Origin: Chitinophagaceae bacterium
GTDB taxonomy: Bacteria; Bacteroidota; Bacteroidia; Chitinophagales; Chitinophagaceae
Direction: 5' to 3'
Length of the DNA: 64,000 bases
Assembly (NCBI GenBank): GCA_016787085.1
Contig: JAEUVJ010000061.1
Location: 124,001-188,000, forward strand
Shown: positions 44,544-53,869 of the stretch, piece by piece
Position numbering within the stretch: position 1 is the stretch's first letter
How the letters are laid out: the number at the start of each line of letters is the position of its first letter
Translations under genes and position numbers: made by a program
Notes under the pieces: model-generated
Told to the model about the DNA's origin: nothing
What the model saw: only the letters and a program-made list of their open reading frames with translations
The model's database searches: none

Positions 44544-45350
44544 ATGAGTCGCCTTGTTATCATATTGCTGTTATTTTTATGGGCAGCCTGTTCTTCTGTC
44601 AAAAAAATACAAGGACCGGAAAGGACGTCTTCATTGACAGGAACTGAATTCTACCGCCAGGCATTTCCGATGAAATGGAAAGAAAGGGATTCTTTTGTTG
44701 TGAAAGAAATACTGGCCGGAAACATTCCTTCTTTTTTGAAAAGATTTATTCCTGTGAATACTTCTGTAGTTGATTCTTCAACAGGAAAGACATGGTCAGC
44801 TACGTATTATGTGGCGTCCGATTACCTGAGTGTGGGAACAGATGATGACTGGGCAAGAATACATATCACTCCTTATGCAGCCCAGAGAATCGCCGATAGT
44901 TTTGATTGTTTTTTGCCGACAAAGAAAATGGCGGATGATATTTACAAAGCAGCCAAAGTAAAACTGGAACCCGTACCCATGTATGCGTTCCGCGACAGTA
45001 CACCCACCATGTGGCATCATCATCTTATTGTGGAGGGGCAGCGAAAAGGGAAAAAAGGACTGATCGCCGGCATACAAAAGGATGTGGTCATCAGCGGAAA
45101 GGTATTAAGAGATACAAGACCCGAACGAGTGGCCATTTACGGATGGCACCGGCTGGATGGTAAACCGATTCAGCCTTTGTACACTGGCCATATTTACTGG
45201 TGGGTGGATTACAGCCAGGGCATCCGTCTTATCTATCGGAAGATAAAAGTGAATGGCAAATGGATGGATTATACTGATGTATTGAAAGATCCGGTATTAC
45301 AACGCCTGTTATGTGATGAAGAGGTTTGTGATTTTTTCCGGTATGAGTAG
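44544..45350 (+). CDS. Lipoprotein of unknown function
   Basis: 268 residues; lipoprotein signal MSRLVIILLLFLWAACSS with Cys16. The mature chain is mixed alpha/beta and contains conserved-looking phrases WSATYYVASDYLSVGTDDDW, FDCFLPTKKMADDIYKAA and WHHHLIVEGQRKGKKG, and a WWVDYSQG motif near the end. I believe this kind of protein recurs in Bacteroidota as an uncharacterised family. It starts three bases after the endonuclease stop, so it is probably co-expressed and may act with it in the envelope. Confidence 0.75.
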   Translation: MSRLVIILLLFLWAACSSVKKIQGPERTSSLTGTEFYRQAFPMKWKERDSFVVKEILAGNIPSFLKRFIPVNTSVVDSSTGKTWSATYYVASDYLSVGTDDDWARIHITPYAAQRIADSFDCFLPTKKMADDIYKAAKVKLEPVPMYAFRDSTPTMWHHHLIVEGQRKGKKGLIAGIQKDVVISGKVLRDTRPERVAIYGWHRLDGKPIQPLYTGHIYWWVDYSQGIRLIYRKIKVNGKWMDYTDVLKDPVLQRLLCDEEVCDFFRYE

Positions 45351-45442
45351 CTGGTTATACGACCCCGATAGATAAAGGTTTTTTATATTTTTTGTGTGTT
45401 TAGTGTTTTTGTGGGAAGAGTTCTTCTGTAAAGCCTAATGCC

Positions 45443-45763
45443 ACCCCTTCGGGGTTCAGATCAGTTATTCCTTGTGCTGTTATAGTAATGACATCCCTTC
45501 GGGATTGGCATAAGATTATAAACCCGGCGAATTGAATAGGTATTGAAGCCCGAAGGGCTGATATTAATATTAGATGTATTGTAAATCGAATGTGATCAAA
45601 ACCCCGAAGGGGTGATAGTAAATTCATAGGATTGATGGGAAACATATACTGTTCACCGCACAAGTGTCATTCAAGATTATAAAAGCTAAAGCCCGAAGGG
45701 CTGATATTTATAGTAGTATATTATAAATCGAATTTGATCGAAACCCCGAAGGGGTGATAGTAA
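45443..45763. repeat. REP-like cluster of six 13-bp palindromes
   Basis: Four palindromes with GAA centre, AGCCCGAAGGGCT at 45547-45559 and 45690-45702 and ACCCCGAAGGGGT at 45601-45613 and 45743-45755, are arranged as two direct copies of a 74-75-bp unit (45547-45621, 45690-45763). Two with TTC centre, 45443-45455 and 45493-45505, form a diverged inverted copy. The gap 45351-45864 holds no gene; this repeat cluster fills most of it. No transposase is nearby. Confidence 0.88.
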
Positions 45764-45864
45764 GCCATCAACATGACCTGCCAAACCTGTTATGATTTGC
45801 TGAGGCAATCCTTCACCTGCATCTTTACACAATTTTCAGTACGTTTGCCGGATTATCATTTTTT

Positions 45865-46692
45865 ATGAGCAACAAGAAAGCGCTGAGAGAGATAAACGAG
45901 GCGGTCAGATACCTGCAGAAACAATATAAGCACAAACCAGAGGTAGGAGTGGTACTGGGCAGCGGCCTGGGAAATTTTTCAAATGAGATCGAGGTCGAAA
46001 AAGAGATACCGTATAAAGAGATACCGCATTTCCCTGTGTCCACGGTGGAAGGACATAAGAGTAAACTGATCTTTGGCCGGCTGAGCGGCAAAAGAGTGAT
46101 CGCAATGGCAGGCCGTTTTCATTTTTATGAAGGATATGATGCGCAGGAAGTGACTTTTCCTATCCGGGTCATGAAACTCCTCGGGGTGGAGACCTTATTA
46201 CTTTCCAATGCCTCGGGTTGTGTGAATCCCGGCTACAAGGTAGGGGATGTCATGATCATTACCGACCACATCAGCCTGTTCACTCCGAATCCTCTTATCG
46301 GGAAGAACATAGATGAACTTGGCCCCCGTTTTCCGGATATGAGCGAGCCCTACAGCAAAGAACTGATTGCCCGGGCAAAAGAAATAGGGGACAGGCATCA
46401 GTATGATCTGAAAGAAGGAGTATATGTGGCAGTGACGGGACCGACATTTGAAACAAGGGCTGAATACAAAATGATCCGCACCCTCGGTGCTGATGTGGTG
46501 GGCATGAGTACTGTACAAGAGGCCATCGTGGCGGCACATATGGGGATGAAAATTTTTGCGATCAGCGTCATCACGGATATCGGGTTGCGGGAAGATGGCC
46601 TTATCACCACGCATGAAGAAGTGCTGGAAGCGGCCAGGCTGGCAGAGCCCAAGCTGGCTACTGTATTTAAGGAACTGGCGGCCGCTATTTAA
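45865..46692 (+). CDS. Purine-nucleoside phosphorylase
   Basis: 275 residues, the trimeric class. It splits inosine or guanosine with phosphate into base and ribose 1-phosphate for purine salvage. Seen: VVLGSGLGNF, phosphate site FPVSTVEGHKS and GRFHFYEGY, SNASGCVNPGYKVGDVMIITDHIS, and the base-site block GPTFETRAEYKMIRTLGADVVGMSTVQE with Asn/Thr region SVITDIGLREDG. Follows the repeat cluster and is on the same strand as the porin gene. Confidence 0.95.
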   Translation: MSNKKALREINEAVRYLQKQYKHKPEVGVVLGSGLGNFSNEIEVEKEIPYKEIPHFPVSTVEGHKSKLIFGRLSGKRVIAMAGRFHFYEGYDAQEVTFPIRVMKLLGVETLLLSNASGCVNPGYKVGDVMIITDHISLFTPNPLIGKNIDELGPRFPDMSEPYSKELIARAKEIGDRHQYDLKEGVYVAVTGPTFETRAEYKMIRTLGADVVGMSTVQEAIVAAHMGMKIFAISVITDIGLREDGLITTHEEVLEAARLAEPKLATVFKELAAAI

Positions 46693-46760
46693 CAGTTTTG
46701 GTCAGGCATTGTACTTTTGCCTCATTAATTTGCAGCGATGACCCGGTGATTATCATAAGG

Positions 46761-46768
46761 TACTTTTG
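46761..46768 (+). promoter_or_regulatory. Exact Bacteroidota -7 box upstream of the porin gene
   Basis: TACTTTTG matches TAnnTTTG exactly and lies 15 bases before the ATG at 46783. A similar TACTTTTG occurs at 46712-46719. The -33 TTTG is not at the ideal distance (nearest 46729-46732), so confidence is moderate. Confidence 0.45.
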
Positions 46769-46782
46769 TTCTTTTATCAGTC

Positions 46783-48841
46783 ATGACGATATCTAACTAC
46801 TAAAAAAATTCCAGCCCTGTCAAATAAGTGCACATACCTGCTGCTTTGCTTTTTCTTATTTATCACAGCCGATGCTTTTTCACAAAGAGAGTTGATCCGC
46901 TCAGCCGGCGGCCGGCTTGGGAATATTGGAAGCGGCATTAGTGGCGGAGGTGGTACTGACAGTTTGAAAAGAAGGGACAGGAACGAAGATTCCATCACGA
47001 TCCGTTTCCGTTACCTGGATTCTACCCGCAATTATATGCTGGATTCTTCTATTGCTGATTTTGCCCGTCGTTTCCCGGTACCGGCTATTCATGTCACTTT
47101 AGGTAATACAGGAACAGCTGCCCGCTCACTCCTGTTCTCGCCTGTACTGAAAGCGGGATGGGACCCCGGTTTCCATGCTTTTGATATATATAAATGGACG
47201 GTTGACAAGGCGAGGTTCTTTAATACAACAAGACCTTACTCTGAGCTGAACTACCAATTGGCGGCCAGATCTGAACAGATCATTGATCTGATGCACACGC
47301 AGAACATCAAACCCAACTGGAATTTCTTATTTCAATACCGGATGATCAATGCACCGGGTATTTTTAAAAATCTTAAGACCAATCATAATAATTACCTGAT
47401 CACATCCAGGTTCGAATCTGTGAATAAACGGTATAATAATTATTTCATCCTGGCGGGTAATAAACTGCAATCCGGTGAAAGCGGGGGGATAGATGATTCC
47501 GAAGATTACCTGAATGATCCGGATTTCAAAGACCGGTTTGCCATTCCGACAAAGATCGGCGGCGACCAGGGGCTGACACGTAATTTTTTCAATACCGATG
47601 TAGGTACGGGTAACCGGTATAATGAATTTACTGTCCTGTTGCGCCAGCAATATGACCTCGGCAAAAAGGATTCTTTAGTAACAGATTCAACGGTGATTCC
47701 TTTATTCTTCCCGAGGTTGCGTTTTGAACATACCTTTCAGTACAGCCGGTTAAAGTACCAGTTCAGGGACTACATTGGGGACTCAGCTTTTTATAAGGAT
47801 TATTACGGCCTTGAGCTTGGTCAGATCACTGATACGGTGCAAAGAGAAGATCAGTGGAAAGAACTCGTCAATGATTTTTCTATTTACCAGTTCCCGGATG
47901 CAAAGAACCTGCACCAGTTCATTAAACTGGGTGCGGCGCTGCAGAATATGAAGCAGGAACTGCCCAATGCAAAAGCGTATTATAATGTATTTGGACATGC
48001 CGAATACCGTAACCGGACACGTAACCAGAAATGGGATATGCTGCTCAGCGGTAAACTCTATTTTACCGGGCTGAATGCAGGAGATTACTCTGCGTATGCA
48101 AGCCTGCAAAAAACAACCGGGAAAAAAGTGCCGGGTTATGTGCAACTTGGTTTTGAAAATGTGAACCGTACACCTTCATTCATTTTTAATGATCAAAGCA
48201 GTTTCTATCTACTGTCGGCGGCAAAGGACTTCAAAAAAGAAAATACCCTTCATTTCTTTGCTTCATTATACCAGTCATCATTGAAATTAAAACTGACAGG
48301 CCATTACTACCTGCTGACCAATTATACCTATATCAAAGATTATTACCAGCCGGAGCAGTACAGTTCCCTCTTCAACGTTTTGCGGGTAAGCGCCGAAAAA
48401 ACGTTCAAAATTGGCAAACGCTGGTTCTGGCATACGGATATTCATTTCCAGCAAGCGATTGGTAATGCCCCTGTCAACCTTCCGCTTGTGTATACTCGAA
48501 ACCGCATAGGATATGAAGGAAATCTCGGATTGAAAAACCTGGATATGGCAACAGGACTTGAACTGCGCTATCATACTTCCTACAAAGCCGATGGCTATTC
48601 CCCGGTGCTGGGGCAATTCTATTACCAGGAGAATACCAGCATCAGCAACCCGATGCCCGATATCACAGCATACCTGCATTTTCGTATCCGTCCTTTCAAA
48701 GCCTATATCCGGGCGGAGAACCTGAATACGGCCAGCGGCAGTAATGGTTTTGGTTTTACCAATAATAACCAGTATGTGCCCGGTTATCCTTATCCCGGTC
48801 TCGTAATACGGGTGGGTATCTACTGGAGTTTTGTCAATTGA
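46783..48841 (+). CDS. Putative porin (Porin_10-type), start region frameshifted
   Basis: About 680 residues if the signal peptide is included; an intact frame with a standard start codon begins only at TTG 46892. Upstream in the same frame, from about 46802, lies a complete signal peptide: KKIPALSNKCTYLLLCFF continuing LFITADAFSQ, but no ATG. ATG 46783 reads MTISNY then TAA (46801-46803); removing one base at the TAA would join the two frames. The mature protein is a large beta-barrel with the Bacteroidota putative porin pattern: RFRYLDSTRNYMLDSSIADF, LGNTGTAARSLLFSP, FNTTRPYSELNYQ and the terminal RVGIYWSFVN. Outer-membrane localisation depends on the leader, so the break matters. Confidence 0.8.
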
Positions 48842-48944
48842 CACTGGAAAGGAATGAGTTAAGAGTTCATGATCCTTGTCATCCTGTTAACTTATAAGGC
48901 TCATTATCTCTTTTCCGGATTTCGTTCTATCTTTACGGCGGTTC

Positions 48945-49337
48945 ATGAAAAAGATCATTGCCTCTATAACGCTTCTTACTTATGTCGCAGTCACCTGCGG
49001 TGTGATCGTGAATTTTCACTATTGCATGAACCGGTTGGCATCCACCCAGTTGTTTTCTGCAGAAGTAAAAGTATGCGGTCAATGTGGTATGGATATGCAC
49101 AAAGCCAATGGCTGCTGCCGCGATGAAGTGATGATCATTAAAATGGAAGTAGACCAGAAGACGGCGACCCATGTATCATTTGAACTTCCTTCTTTAGAAG
49201 TACTTGCTGATATCCCGTCTATGTTTATCAGTGCACCTTTTGTCAATAACACAGAACAAAGACACCACCACAATCATTCCCCGCCGTTATTAACGGAACA
49301 GGATACTTACCTGCAGAATTGCGTTTTCAGAATTTGA
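48945..49337 (+). CDS. HYC_CC_PP-type exported Cys/His-rich protein
   Basis: 130 residues with an N-terminal export signal. It shows the three marks that name this small Bacteroidota family: HYC at 25-27, a CC pair at 57-58 (with CGQCGM just before, 44-49) and a PP in the His-rich tail RHHHNHSPP. Cysteine and histidine content suggests binding of a soft metal or redox control in the periplasm. Members are usually next to TonB receptors or HMA proteins, as here. Upstream, TATCTTTAC 15 bases before the start may be a -7 element. Confidence 0.82.
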   Translation: MKKIIASITLLTYVAVTCGVIVNFHYCMNRLASTQLFSAEVKVCGQCGMDMHKANGCCRDEVMIIKMEVDQKTATHVSFELPSLEVLADIPSMFISAPFVNNTEQRHHHNHSPPLLTEQDTYLQNCVFRI

Positions 49338-49460
49338 TTTGAGAATCAATAAGCTTTTAGTCCTGAGCTATTAGCTTTAGCCATTAGTTTTATGTTTTGT
49401 TATCCCTTTTTGGGAGCATTTCTCAGATCAACTAATTACCAAATCTTCAAATTAACTATC

Positions 49461-49994
49461 ATGAAAACGCTTAAAATATTTTCAGTTCTTCCTTTATTCA
49501 TTGCTATTTCTTTTGTTTCGTTTGCTCAGAAAAAATCAGAGAATATTCCTGTGTCCGGCAATTGTGGTATGTGCGAATCTAAGATCGAGAAAGCCGCCAA
49601 AGAGGCCGGCGCCACGGCTGCAGAATGGAATAAGGATACCAAAGTGCTGTCCGTTTCCTACAATAGTTCTTCAACCAATGCGGCAAAGATCCAGCAGGCT
49701 ATTGCCAAAGTGGGTTATGATACCCGGGACTTCAAAACCACGGACGAAGCGTATAAAAAACTCCACGCATGCTGCCAGTACGAAAGAGAAGCAGCAAAAG
49801 AAATCAAACATGAGTGCACAGGCAAATGTGAAATGAAGGATGGTAAGTGCACAAACATGCAAGCCTGTAAAGACAAAGGCTGCTGCAAAGAAGCCGGTTC
49901 CGGTAAGACCATGAGTTGCTGTTCCAAGGAAGCGGAAGCTGAGCATGGAAAGATGGATTGCTGCAAGAACGGCAAATGCGAAAAACATAGTTAA
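49461..49994 (+). CDS. Exported heavy-metal-associated (HMA) protein with cysteine-rich tail
   Basis: 177 residues from ATG 49461, where the signal peptide begins (LFIAISFVSFAQ). The HMA ferredoxin-like domain (about 28-95) carries the metal site GNCGMC (Cys35, Cys38). A second pair, ACC at 104-105, lies in YKKLHACCQYE. From 119 to 173 the chain contains eleven cysteines in C-x3-C, CC and CK-type pairs, resembling a metallothionein-like trap. A role in periplasmic copper or other soft-metal binding is likely. The module up to residue 110 is repeated at the N-terminus of the next gene's product. Confidence 0.88.
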   Translation: MKTLKIFSVLPLFIAISFVSFAQKKSENIPVSGNCGMCESKIEKAAKEAGATAAEWNKDTKVLSVSYNSSSTNAAKIQQAIAKVGYDTRDFKTTDEAYKKLHACCQYEREAAKEIKHECTGKCEMKDGKCTNMQACKDKGCCKEAGSGKTMSCCSKEAEAEHGKMDCCKNGKCEKHS

Positions 49995-50130
49995 GAGATC
50001 GCTGAACCCATTTGTCCTCCGGTCGAAAGATCGGGGGATATTATCATGGCTATGTTTTTTGTTCACCCGGCACACTATTCTGAAAGAAGGAGTACCATTG
50101 AACATGACATAGCCATACAAAGAGTGGTGT

Positions 50131-52683
50131 ATGAAAAAGATAATTGTATTGCTGTTCATATCCTTTAGTTTATCGGCCAGCCCGCAAAACGCGGATACGA
50201 CAGTCAGTTTTAAAGTACAGGGAAACTGTTCCATGTGCAAAAAACGTATAGAGGATGCGGCGAAAGAGAAAGGTGTCAGCTCTGCTATATGGAACGCCCA
50301 GTCAAAAATGCTGACGCTTCAATATGACCCCGCCATAGTTTTTATAAACAAAATTCACAGTAAGCTTGCTGAAGCAGGACATGATACAGAACTGGCGAAA
50401 GCAGATGACAACGTTTATAACAAGCTCCCGGATTGCTGTCTCTACCGGGGAAAGGGTAATGTGAGTACCGGTCAGGCAGACGAAACTGCAGATAACGGTC
50501 TGCAAAACCAGGTGATGGGGGTGATCATGGAAGAAGATGCGAAAGGGAATTTGAAACCGCTGAAAGGCGCCAGTATTTTATTACAGGGTAGTAACAAAGG
50601 GATCGCTACAGAAGAAAATGGTTTTTTCAGGCTGTCGCTGAGTAAAGAGAATGAGGTGATCACGGTAAGTTATGTAGGGTTTCAGCCAAAGGATATTGAT
50701 GTAAGGCCGGGTGATCATTTAAGCATTGTATTGAATACCGCAAAACCTTTGGAAGGTATCAAAGTAGTATCCACAAGAAAGCCGGCTTATATCTCCCCGC
50801 TTTCCACTATACGCACACAGGTAATGACAGAGCGGGAGCTGGTCAAGGCGGCATGCTGTAACCTGAGTGAAAGCTTTGAGACCAATCCGTCCGTGGATGT
50901 TTCTTATAATGATGCTGTAACAGGCTCCAAACAGATACAGCTTCTGGGTTTGTCCGGTAACTATACACAGCTTACGATGGAAGCCTTACCAGGCCCAAGA
51001 GGTATTGCTACGCCGTGGGGATTGAATTCGATTCCGGGTACCTGGATCGAATCTATTCAACTATCGAAAGGGGTAGGTTCCGTTGCCAACGGTTTTGAAA
51101 GTATCGCCGGCCAGATCAATATAGAATTGAAGAAACCGGTGAGCAGCGAGCAGCTTTATGCCAATGCGTATGTCAATAATATGGGCAAAACAGATCTGAA
51201 CCTGAACCTTTCAAGGCAACTTGGTAAAAAATGGGCAACGGCATTGCTGCTGCATGATGCTTTTCTGAATAATAGTGATGTTGATTTTAACAAGGACGGT
51301 TTCAGGGACCTGCCGACAGGTAATTTGTTTACAGCCCTGAACCGGTGGATGTATAATGACCCGAATGGTATTGAAGGCCAGGCCGGGTTCCGGATATTAC
51401 TGGATACTAAAACCGGCGGCCACACCATGTTCGATCCTGAAAAGGATAAGCTGACAACGAACCATTATGGTCTTGGTATTGAAACAAAGCGATACGAGGC
51501 TTTCGGTAAGATCGGCTATGTATTTCCTGAGAAAAAGTATAAGAGTATCGGTCTGCAATTATCCACTTTCCGGCATGAGCAGGACTCGTATTTTGGAACA
51601 ACGGTCTATAATGCCACACAGAATAATTTTTATGCTAACCTGATCTACCAGTCCATTATTTCCAATACAAATCACAAATTCAGGACCGGGGTGGGCATAC
51701 TGGCTGATAAGTATGATGAATTGTTCAGGAACACATTGTATAAAAGAACAGAGACAACTCCCGGGGCTTTTATTGAGTATACTTATAGCAAAGGAGAAAA
51801 GTACAGCCTGATACTCGGCATGCGGGGTGATCATAATAGCTTGTTCGGTTTCTTTTTTACGCCAAGACTGCACATGCGGTACGAGCCGGTAAAAGGGACC
51901 GTTATCCGGTTAGCTGCAGGCAGGGGACAGAGAACTGCCAACATCTTTGCAGAGAATACAGGAGTGCTGGTCAGTGCAAGGGAAGTGAATATATTTAATG
52001 CGGCTGCGGGCAAGGCCTATGGTTTAGATCCGGAAATAGCATGGAATGAAGGGATCAGTCTTGACCAGAAATTCCGTTTATTCAACCGCAATGGTTCATT
52101 GGGTTTTGATTTTTTCAGAACAGATTTCCAGGACCAGGTAGTTGTGGACCTTGACCAGTCGGCACGCCAGCTTAATTTTTACAATCTCAAAGGAAGATCG
52201 TATTCCAACAGTTTGCAGGCTGAGATGAATTATGAGTTGGTGAAAAAGCTTGATCTGCGTTTAGCTTACCGGTTCTTTGATGTAAAGACCAATTATCATG
52301 GTGAGCTCCTGCAAAGACCTCTTGTGTCAAAGCACCGGGGCTTTGCCAACCTGGCGTACGAAACAGGCTCCTGGAAATTTGATTATACGGTTACCTATAA
52401 CGGAGTGAAACGGATACCGTTTACCGGCGACAATCCTGACACGTATAAACTAAACACTACTTCGCCTTCGTATGTCATTATGAACGCACAGGTAAGCAAA
52501 ACATTTGGCAAAAAATCCCCGGTAGATGTATATATCGGTGGCGAGAACCTGACCAATTATTTCCAGGACAGGGTCATTCTTGGTGCTGATCAGCCATTCG
52601 GCTCCTATTTCGATGCATCATTGGTGTGGGGCCCTGTTTCCGGCCGGATGTTTTATGCCGGTGCCCGGTTTAAGATAAAATAA
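50131..52683 (+). CDS. TonB-dependent receptor fused to an N-terminal HMA module
   Basis: 850 residues. Signal peptide (IIVLLFISFSLSASPQ), HMA domain about 25-95 with GNCSMC (Cys33, Cys36) and a following LPDCC pair (102-103), then a carboxypeptidase-regulatory-like domain (about 127-205, ending with a 'SYVGFQPKDI' strand). Next are the plug (about 225-340, with ACCNLSESFE and YNDAVTGSKQIQLLGLSG) and the 22-strand barrel. The fusion puts a periplasmic metal-binding domain where TonB receptors normally carry a signalling or docking domain. Soft-metal uptake, copper being the first guess, is inference. Same strand as the HMA genes on both sides. Confidence 0.92.
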   Translation: MKKIIVLLFISFSLSASPQNADTTVSFKVQGNCSMCKKRIEDAAKEKGVSSAIWNAQSKMLTLQYDPAIVFINKIHSKLAEAGHDTELAKADDNVYNKLPDCCLYRGKGNVSTGQADETADNGLQNQVMGVIMEEDAKGNLKPLKGASILLQGSNKGIATEENGFFRLSLSKENEVITVSYVGFQPKDIDVRPGDHLSIVLNTAKPLEGIKVVSTRKPAYISPLSTIRTQVMTERELVKAACCNLSESFETNPSVDVSYNDAVTGSKQIQLLGLSGNYTQLTMEALPGPRGIATPWGLNSIPGTWIESIQLSKGVGSVANGFESIAGQINIELKKPVSSEQLYANAYVNNMGKTDLNLNLSRQLGKKWATALLLHDAFLNNSDVDFNKDGFRDLPTGNLFTALNRWMYNDPNGIEGQAGFRILLDTKTGGHTMFDPEKDKLTTNHYGLGIETKRYEAFGKIGYVFPEKKYKSIGLQLSTFRHEQDSYFGTTVYNATQNNFYANLIYQSIISNTNHKFRTGVGILADKYDELFRNTLYKRTETTPGAFIEYTYSKGEKYSLILGMRGDHNSLFGFFFTPRLHMRYEPVKGTVIRLAAGRGQRTANIFAENTGVLVSAREVNIFNAAAGKAYGLDPEIAWNEGISLDQKFRLFNRNGSLGFDFFRTDFQDQVVVDLDQSARQLNFYNLKGRSYSNSLQAEMNYELVKKLDLRLAYRFFDVKTNYHGELLQRPLVSKHRGFANLAYETGSWKFDYTVTYNGVKRIPFTGDNPDTYKLNTTSPSYVIMNAQVSKTFGKKSPVDVYIGGENLTNYFQDRVILGADQPFGSYFDASLVWGPVSGRMFYAGARFKIK

Positions 52684-52773
52684 AGACAACCCCGGGCAAT
52701 AAAATACGGTCTGTTAAAAGGAAAGAATGATTTGCAAAGCGGGGACATGATTTGTAATTTTAAAATATTTAGT

Positions 52774-53313
52774 ATGAAAAGAGCACTGATCATATTCCTG
52801 GTGATGATTTCGGGACTTCTGTCCTTTGGGCAATTCACCAAAGCGAGGTTGCAGGCTACCGGGTTGACCTGTGCCATGTGCAGTAATGCGATTAATAAGG
52901 CGCTGCAGGCCCGGTCTTTTATTCAGTCTGTTCATGCTGATATTAAGAACTCAGCGTTTGATATTGTTTTTAAGGATAATGCAGATGTGGATATTGATGA
53001 AATAAGAAAGGCGGTGGAAGATGCCGGGTTTGCGATAGGTAACCTGAAGCTCACAGGCAGTTTCAGAAATGTAAAAGTGGAAAATGACAAGCATGTGCAG
53101 ATCGGCAATAAACACTTCCATTTTGTAGATATAAGCAGCCAGGTGCTGGAAGGCGAGAAAACCATTACCGTCGTGGACAAAGATTTTCTGACCAGCAAGC
53201 AGTTCAAAAAATACAGCGCTTCTACAAAACTGAAATGCATGGGTTCGGGCAAAGTCGCTGGAGATTGCTCAGGCGTGGCTGCAGGCACAAGAATGTATCA
53301 TGTCACCATTTAG
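52774..53313 (+). CDS. Exported HMA-domain protein
   Basis: 179 residues from ATG 52774. Signal peptide (ALIIFLVMISGLLSFGQ), an HMA domain (about 24-95) with TGLTCAMC (Cys33, Cys36), and a second half of about 85 residues without HMA signature (VENDKHVQIGNKHFHFVDIS, SGKVAGDCSG). It differs from the other two HMA proteins by lacking the CC pair after the domain. It follows the receptor by 90 bases and is ended or separated from the next gene by a strong hairpin. Likely a periplasmic metal carrier. Confidence 0.83.
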   Translation: MKRALIIFLVMISGLLSFGQFTKARLQATGLTCAMCSNAINKALQARSFIQSVHADIKNSAFDIVFKDNADVDIDEIRKAVEDAGFAIGNLKLTGSFRNVKVENDKHVQIGNKHFHFVDISSQVLEGEKTITVVDKDFLTSKQFKKYSASTKLKCMGSGKVAGDCSGVAAGTRMYHVTI

Positions 53314-53315
53314 AA

Positions 53316-53347
53316 ATCTGCGGCTTGCCAAAGGGGAAGCCGCAGAT
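53316..53347. other. Strong intergenic hairpin
   Basis: Perfect 11-bp stem ATCTGCGGCTT (53316-53326) with AAGCCGCAGAT (53337-53347), 10-base loop, starting three bases after the HMA stop. No T-run follows (ATAATTCAATAAA), so it may be an attenuator or RNA-processing/stability element rather than a full terminator. Confidence 0.7.
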
Positions 53348-53361
53348 ATAATTCAATAAAT

Positions 53362-53856
53362 ATGAAAACGCAAAAGCAATTATTTTTTTTATTCCTGGTC
53401 TTACTATCGGCGTTTAGCCACGCACAACAGTTGCCGAATATCGCTGACCCCCGTGTTCATATCAAATTGCCGACTGTAAAAGGCGATTCATTGACGCTTT
53501 CTTCTTTTAAAGGCAAAGTCATCTTACTTGATTTCTGGGCAAGCTGGTGCGGACCCTGCCGGGTTGCCAACCGTAAGCTGGTGAAGTTGTATGAAAAATA
53601 TAAGAAACAGGGTTTCGAGATATTCAGTGTGTCGCTGGATGAAGATAAGAAGGACTGGCAGAGGGCTATCGTAAAAGACAAGATCACCTGGGTGCAGGTG
53701 ATAGATCCGAGAGGTTGGAATGCACAAACAGCCACTAACTGGAATATTTACCAACTGCCCACCAGTTACCTGATCAATAAAAAGGGAGATGTGGTAAGCA
53801 TTGACCCGGAAGGGAAGGAATTAGAGGATAGTATAAAAGAGCTTTTGAAAGAATGA
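53362..53856 (+). CDS. TlpA-family thiol-disulfide oxidoreductase
   Basis: 164 residues, signal peptide (LFFLFLVLLSAFSHAQ). Thioredoxin fold with active site FWASWCGPC (Cys63, Cys66), later strands FEIFSVSLDEDKKDWQ and the cis-proline region YQLPTSYLINKKGDVV. It would reduce or oxidise disulfides in the periplasm; its position suggests it keeps the cysteines of the neighbouring HMA proteins in the reduced state, which is inference. Fourteen bases separate it from the next gene. Confidence 0.9.
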   Translation: MKTQKQLFFLFLVLLSAFSHAQQLPNIADPRVHIKLPTVKGDSLTLSSFKGKVILLDFWASWCGPCRVANRKLVKLYEKYKKQGFEIFSVSLDEDKKDWQRAIVKDKITWVQVIDPRGWNAQTATNWNIYQLPTSYLINKKGDVVSIDPEGKELEDSIKELLKE

Positions 53857-53869
53857 TCCGCGAATCATC

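Noticed and set aside
45443..45763. CRISPR array
   Set aside because: Repeats are short palindromes with unequal spacing and inverted copies, and no cas gene is present; REP-like elements fit better.
50046..50116. Inverted repeat ATGGCTATGT / ACATAGCCAT before the HMA-receptor gene
   Set aside because: Arms of 10 bases separated by 51 bases with no T-run or operator-like symmetry; may be chance.
49671..50240. 189-codon open frame on the minus strand
   Set aside because: Antisense to the HMA protein and the receptor start; the Phe/Leu-rich sequence is a shadow of Lys/Glu/Cys codons.
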